A stretch of 7,638 nt of DNA from Chlamydiales bacterium (GTDB taxonomy: Bacteria; Chlamydiota; Chlamydiia; Chlamydiales; FEN-1388). Of this stretch, positions 5,516-7,638 are shown in pieces. The notes under the pieces were generated by a model that saw only the letters and a list, made by a program, of their open reading frames with translations, ran no database searches and was not told the origin of the DNA. The first letter of the stretch is position 1, and each line of letters opens with the position of its first letter. The DNA lies in the NCBI GenBank assembly GCA_021372185.1, contig JAJFUY010000030.1, forward strand, positions 1 to 7,638, in the 5' to 3' direction. The translations under genes and the position numbers were made by a program.

Positions 5516-5548
5516 AAAGGGGCCTCGCCTATTGCGAGGCCCTTTTTT
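5516..5548 (+). terminator. Strong intrinsic terminator between convergent operons
   Basis: GGGCCTCGC (5520-5528) pairs perfectly with GCGAGGCCC (5534-5542) around a CTATT loop, followed by six T's (5543-5548). This is a textbook terminator for the plus-strand amn-glycosyltransferase run. The T tract runs into the stop codon of the convergent kinase gene (5547-5549). On the minus strand the stem is followed only by CCTTTAATAGG, so termination of the opposite operon here would be weaker. Confidence 0.92.
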
Positions 5549-6584
5549 ATTTATCACTATTTAGGTAAAGGGCGTAGTTAAACCATGCGATGCCGCAGGC
5601 AGCCAGTGCACTTTCAGTACGTAGATCTATTTTTTTGCGATCTAAGCTAAAAAATAGATTGCGCACTGTTTCTAAAGGTGAGGCTTGCTCCATCTGAAAG
5701 ATTTTTAAGCCAGGTTTAAAGTGAGCATATCCATGAGCTGCATTAGTTACTGCATGAATTACCCGTAAGCGCTTAAAGCGAAGCATCTCTTCATTTGTTG
5801 GCGCTCGCTCTAAATAGCGTTCATAAAAGGCAAGTCCTGCCTCTTTAGTCATCACCTGATCATTACAAAAGTTTGCAACGTCATAGTCCTTTGGGCCATA
5901 ACCGGCACACTCCCAATCAATGATAAACAACTTTTTGCCATCATACAGAATGTTTCTCATGTGAAGGTCATTATGGTTTATTGCAAGGTCTGTCCCCAGT
6001 TCCCATACTAGACAATCTGCCAGCATTTTTTGTATTTCACTAGACAGTGTACTTACCTGAGGCGTGCTAATAAACTTTTTTACATAAAAAAGATCATTCC
6101 TCTTGGTTACCACATCAGCATCCGGCTTAAGCTTTTGGATACTTCTTAAATGACCGAGCATTTGATTCATCATCTCATCTGATGATGTCATAAGCCCCGG
6201 ACAAAATTCAGCCGGAAAAAGTGAATCTATTTTTTCCATAATGATTAGGCCTGTTTCTGCATTCATATACAGTATGTCAGGACATATACCTGCCTTATTT
6301 GCCTCCATCAAAATGGCAATTTCTTGCTGAATCCCTTTTGGACCAAAGACTCCCCCAGTACGTCTTACAATATACTGCTTGTTGTTGTAATGAAGTATGT
6401 AGAGATGACCTCCAGAAAACCCTCCGCCTAGTGGCTCAAGTGTAAGAGGCGCGGATGTCTTTAAAGCTTGCGAGACCTCCTCTACGCTAACCTCTGGGGG
6501 CAGATATTGCCCCCAGACTATTTCATGCTGCTCACTTGCAACAAGCTGGCTGCATAACATGAGAATAAGTATTAAGTATTGCAT
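5547..6584 (-). CDS. Exported choline-kinase/APH-fold phosphotransferase-like protein
   Basis: 345 residues. The first 17 form a signal peptide (QYLILILMLCSQLVA). The remainder is a complete small-molecule kinase fold of the choline/ethanolamine kinase and aminoglycoside phosphotransferase group. Seen: glycine-rich loop GGGFSGG (53-59), YIVRRTGG (71-78) where the choline-kinase group places the ATP-binding basic residue, a Glu at 88, hinge IIMEKID (114-120), catalytic loop HNDLHMRN (204-211) with Asp206 and Asn211, and IIDWECAGYG (221-230), with Asp223 in place of the DFG Asp. Catalytic residues are intact, so activity is plausible; substrate could be choline, ethanolamine or another alcohol. 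The ATG lies 13 bases inside the end of the MFS gene and the nearest AGGA is more than 10 nt upstream, suggesting coupled translation. Export of an ATP-dependent enzyme is unexpected. Confidence 0.85.
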   Translation of the reverse strand: MQYLILILMLCSQLVASEQHEIVWGQYLPPEVSVEEVSQALKTSAPLTLEPLGGGFSGGHLYILHYNNKQYIVRRTGGVFGPKGIQQEIAILMEANKAGICPDILYMNAETGLIIMEKIDSLFPAEFCPGLMTSSDEMMNQMLGHLRSIQKLKPDADVVTKRNDLFYVKKFISTPQVSTLSSEIQKMLADCLVWELGTDLAINHNDLHMRNILYDGKKLFIIDWECAGYGPKDYDVANFCNDQVMTKEAGLAFYERYLERAPTNEEMLRFKRLRVIHAVTNAAHGYAHFKPGLKIFQMEQASPLETVRNLFFSLDRKKIDLRTESALAACGIAWFNYALYLNSDK

Positions 6585-7638
6585 ACAGTATGAGTCTTCC
6601 TTTTTTCGTAAGATGATATAGTCATGTAGACCACAAATGTTATGGTTAAAATAACCACCATTATTGGGTAAATAGTTGCATCATAAAAGTGGCTAGCCAC
6701 GCCCACGATGCATGCAGTAATCAAAAGACGTACACTTGTTAGTACGCTTGCTGTAATGCCCTTGTTATCTTCAAAGAGCTCCATCGCCTCAGGAAAATAA
6801 AGTCCCTGCACCCAGTTTGCTCCAAATGAATAAAACAACATAGGCATGGTAAGTAGGTATGGGTTCTTTGGCGCAAAAAATACAGCGGCAATAAAACCAA
6901 TTCCTCCAACAAGAAAGACAATAGTACCTGCCAACTTTATGCGCTTTTGGCCCCAACGATTTATTGCACGCTTATAGCCAAGACTTGCAAGCACCCAAGA
7001 ACCAAGAAGAGATGCTTGAAAGTAGGGCAAAGAGGTCTTTGCAACACCAAACTCAAGAACAAAAAGTACCGATATGCATGACAAAAATGCTAAATAGCCA
7101 GCAAACACAAGACTTACAACACATGTTGTCTGCCAAAATGGTATGCTTTGGAGCACTTTAAGAAAGCTACTGGCCACCTCACGGGGCTTAAAAGCTACAC
7201 GCCTTGCCGGCTCCAGCGTTTCTTCAAAATACATCATGGAGATAAGCAGGCTTGCTAGCACTACAAGCGTAATTGCCAAAAAGTTTGAGCGAAAGCCCCA
7301 CATGCTGTTGAGATATCCCCCAGCAATTGGAGCTACTGCCATAATTATTGGCACAATAGAATTGAGCCTGCCAACTGCAATAATAGCCTCATCTTTTTTA
7401 AAGGCATCAAAGAGTATTGCAGTACCTAAAGTAAAGCAGCCGCCGCTTCCTAGACCTTGTAGCACGCGGCCAACAAGCATCAAAGAAAAACTTTCAGCAT
7501 ACAAAGTAATGCAGCTACCTAATAAAAAGAGCCATAATGCTGCAAGCAATGGCCTTTTACGGCCAAAAGCATCAGAAACAGGTCCATAAAACAGTCCTGC
7601 TAAGCAAATACCCAAAAAATTCCAGGTCAAAAGACCTT
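6572..7638 (-). CDS. MFS transporter, Bcr/CflA-like, 5' end outside the window
   Basis: About 355 codons are visible and the frame is open to the window edge, so roughly the first 35-45 residues (first transmembrane helix and true start) are missing. The TTG at 7630 should not be taken as the start. The MFS signature between helices 2 and 3 is clear (GLFYGPVSDAFGRKRP), followed by GRVLQGLGSGG in helix 4 and GGYLNSMWGFRSNF, the conserved helix-5 end typical of Bcr/CflA drug-resistance-type proton antiporters. About ten further hydrophobic helices follow, ending in a short basic tail. It should sit in the inner membrane and export a small molecule; the substrate is unknown and a metabolite role is possible. 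It is upstream of and overlaps the kinase-like gene, so the two are probably co-transcribed. Confidence 0.88.
   Translation of the reverse strand, partial: GLLTWNFLGICLAGLFYGPVSDAFGRKRPLLAALWLFLLGSCITLYAESFSLMLVGRVLQGLGSGGCFTLGTAILFDAFKKDEAIIAVGRLNSIVPIIMAVAPIAGGYLNSMWGFRSNFLAITLVVLASLLISMMYFEETLEPARRVAFKPREVASSFLKVLQSIPFWQTTCVVSLVFAGYLAFLSCISVLFVLEFGVAKTSLPYFQASLLGSWVLASLGYKRAINRWGQKRIKLAGTIVFLVGGIGFIAAVFFAPKNPYLLTMPMLFYSFGANWVQGLYFPEAMELFEDNKGITASVLTSVRLLITACIVGVASHFYDATIYPIMVVILTITFVVYMTISSYEKRKTHTVCNT

Noticed and set aside
7143..7589. Plus-strand open frame of 148 codons opposite the transporter
   Set aside because: It is the antisense of well-conserved MFS motifs and has no recognisable domain or ribosome binding site.

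Overview
The window looks like a piece of an AT-leaning bacterial chromosome with a Gram-negative-type secretory apparatus. Five of the eight gene calls carry an N-terminal signal peptide, and several are enzymes (glycosyltransferases, a kinase-fold protein) that are normally cytosolic. Together with a short-form AMP nucleosidase, a Bcr/CflA-type transporter and runs of tandem paralogues, this recalls intracellular, protist-associated bacteria such as Candidatus Dependentiae (TM6) or Chlamydiae. That placement is an impression from protein style, not a demonstrated assignment.

Layout. Bases 1-33 hold the first 11 codons of a minus-strand gene, possibly an IS110-type transposase. Its leader (34-180) contains a promoter-like element and a hairpin that buries the ribosome binding site. 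Bases 181-350 have no gene but contain a long imperfect hairpin. Next on the minus strand is an exported protein with a conserved-looking N-terminal domain, a Cys-rich linker and a (His-His-Lys)n tail (351-1013). Elongation factor P (efp, 1193-1759, minus) follows, with its own intrinsic terminator. From the efp/amn intergenic region a plus-strand run departs: AMP nucleosidase (amn), two tandem paralogous exported family-2 glycosyltransferases, and a third, more divergent exported glycosyltransferase-like protein. Spacings of +11, -1 and +1 nt suggest one transcript. Its end shows a C-rich, G-poor coding stretch, a long hexamer-based hairpin and a strong GC-rich terminator. Converging from the right on the minus strand are a 5'-truncated MFS transporter gene and an overlapping gene for an exported choline-kinase/aminoglycoside-phosphotransferase-fold protein.

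How the genes may work together. Efp is housekeeping. The amn-GT-GT-GT run combines an enzyme that cleaves AMP to adenine and ribose 5-phosphate with three sugar transferases that appear to be exported. The opposite operon joins a multidrug/metabolite-type exporter to an exported kinase-fold protein. Exported nucleotide-sugar- or ATP-dependent enzymes make little sense in a periplasm that lacks these donors. One hypothesis is that they act outside the bacterium, for example in a host cell. Nothing in the sequence proves this. I saw no tRNA, rRNA or CRISPR array.
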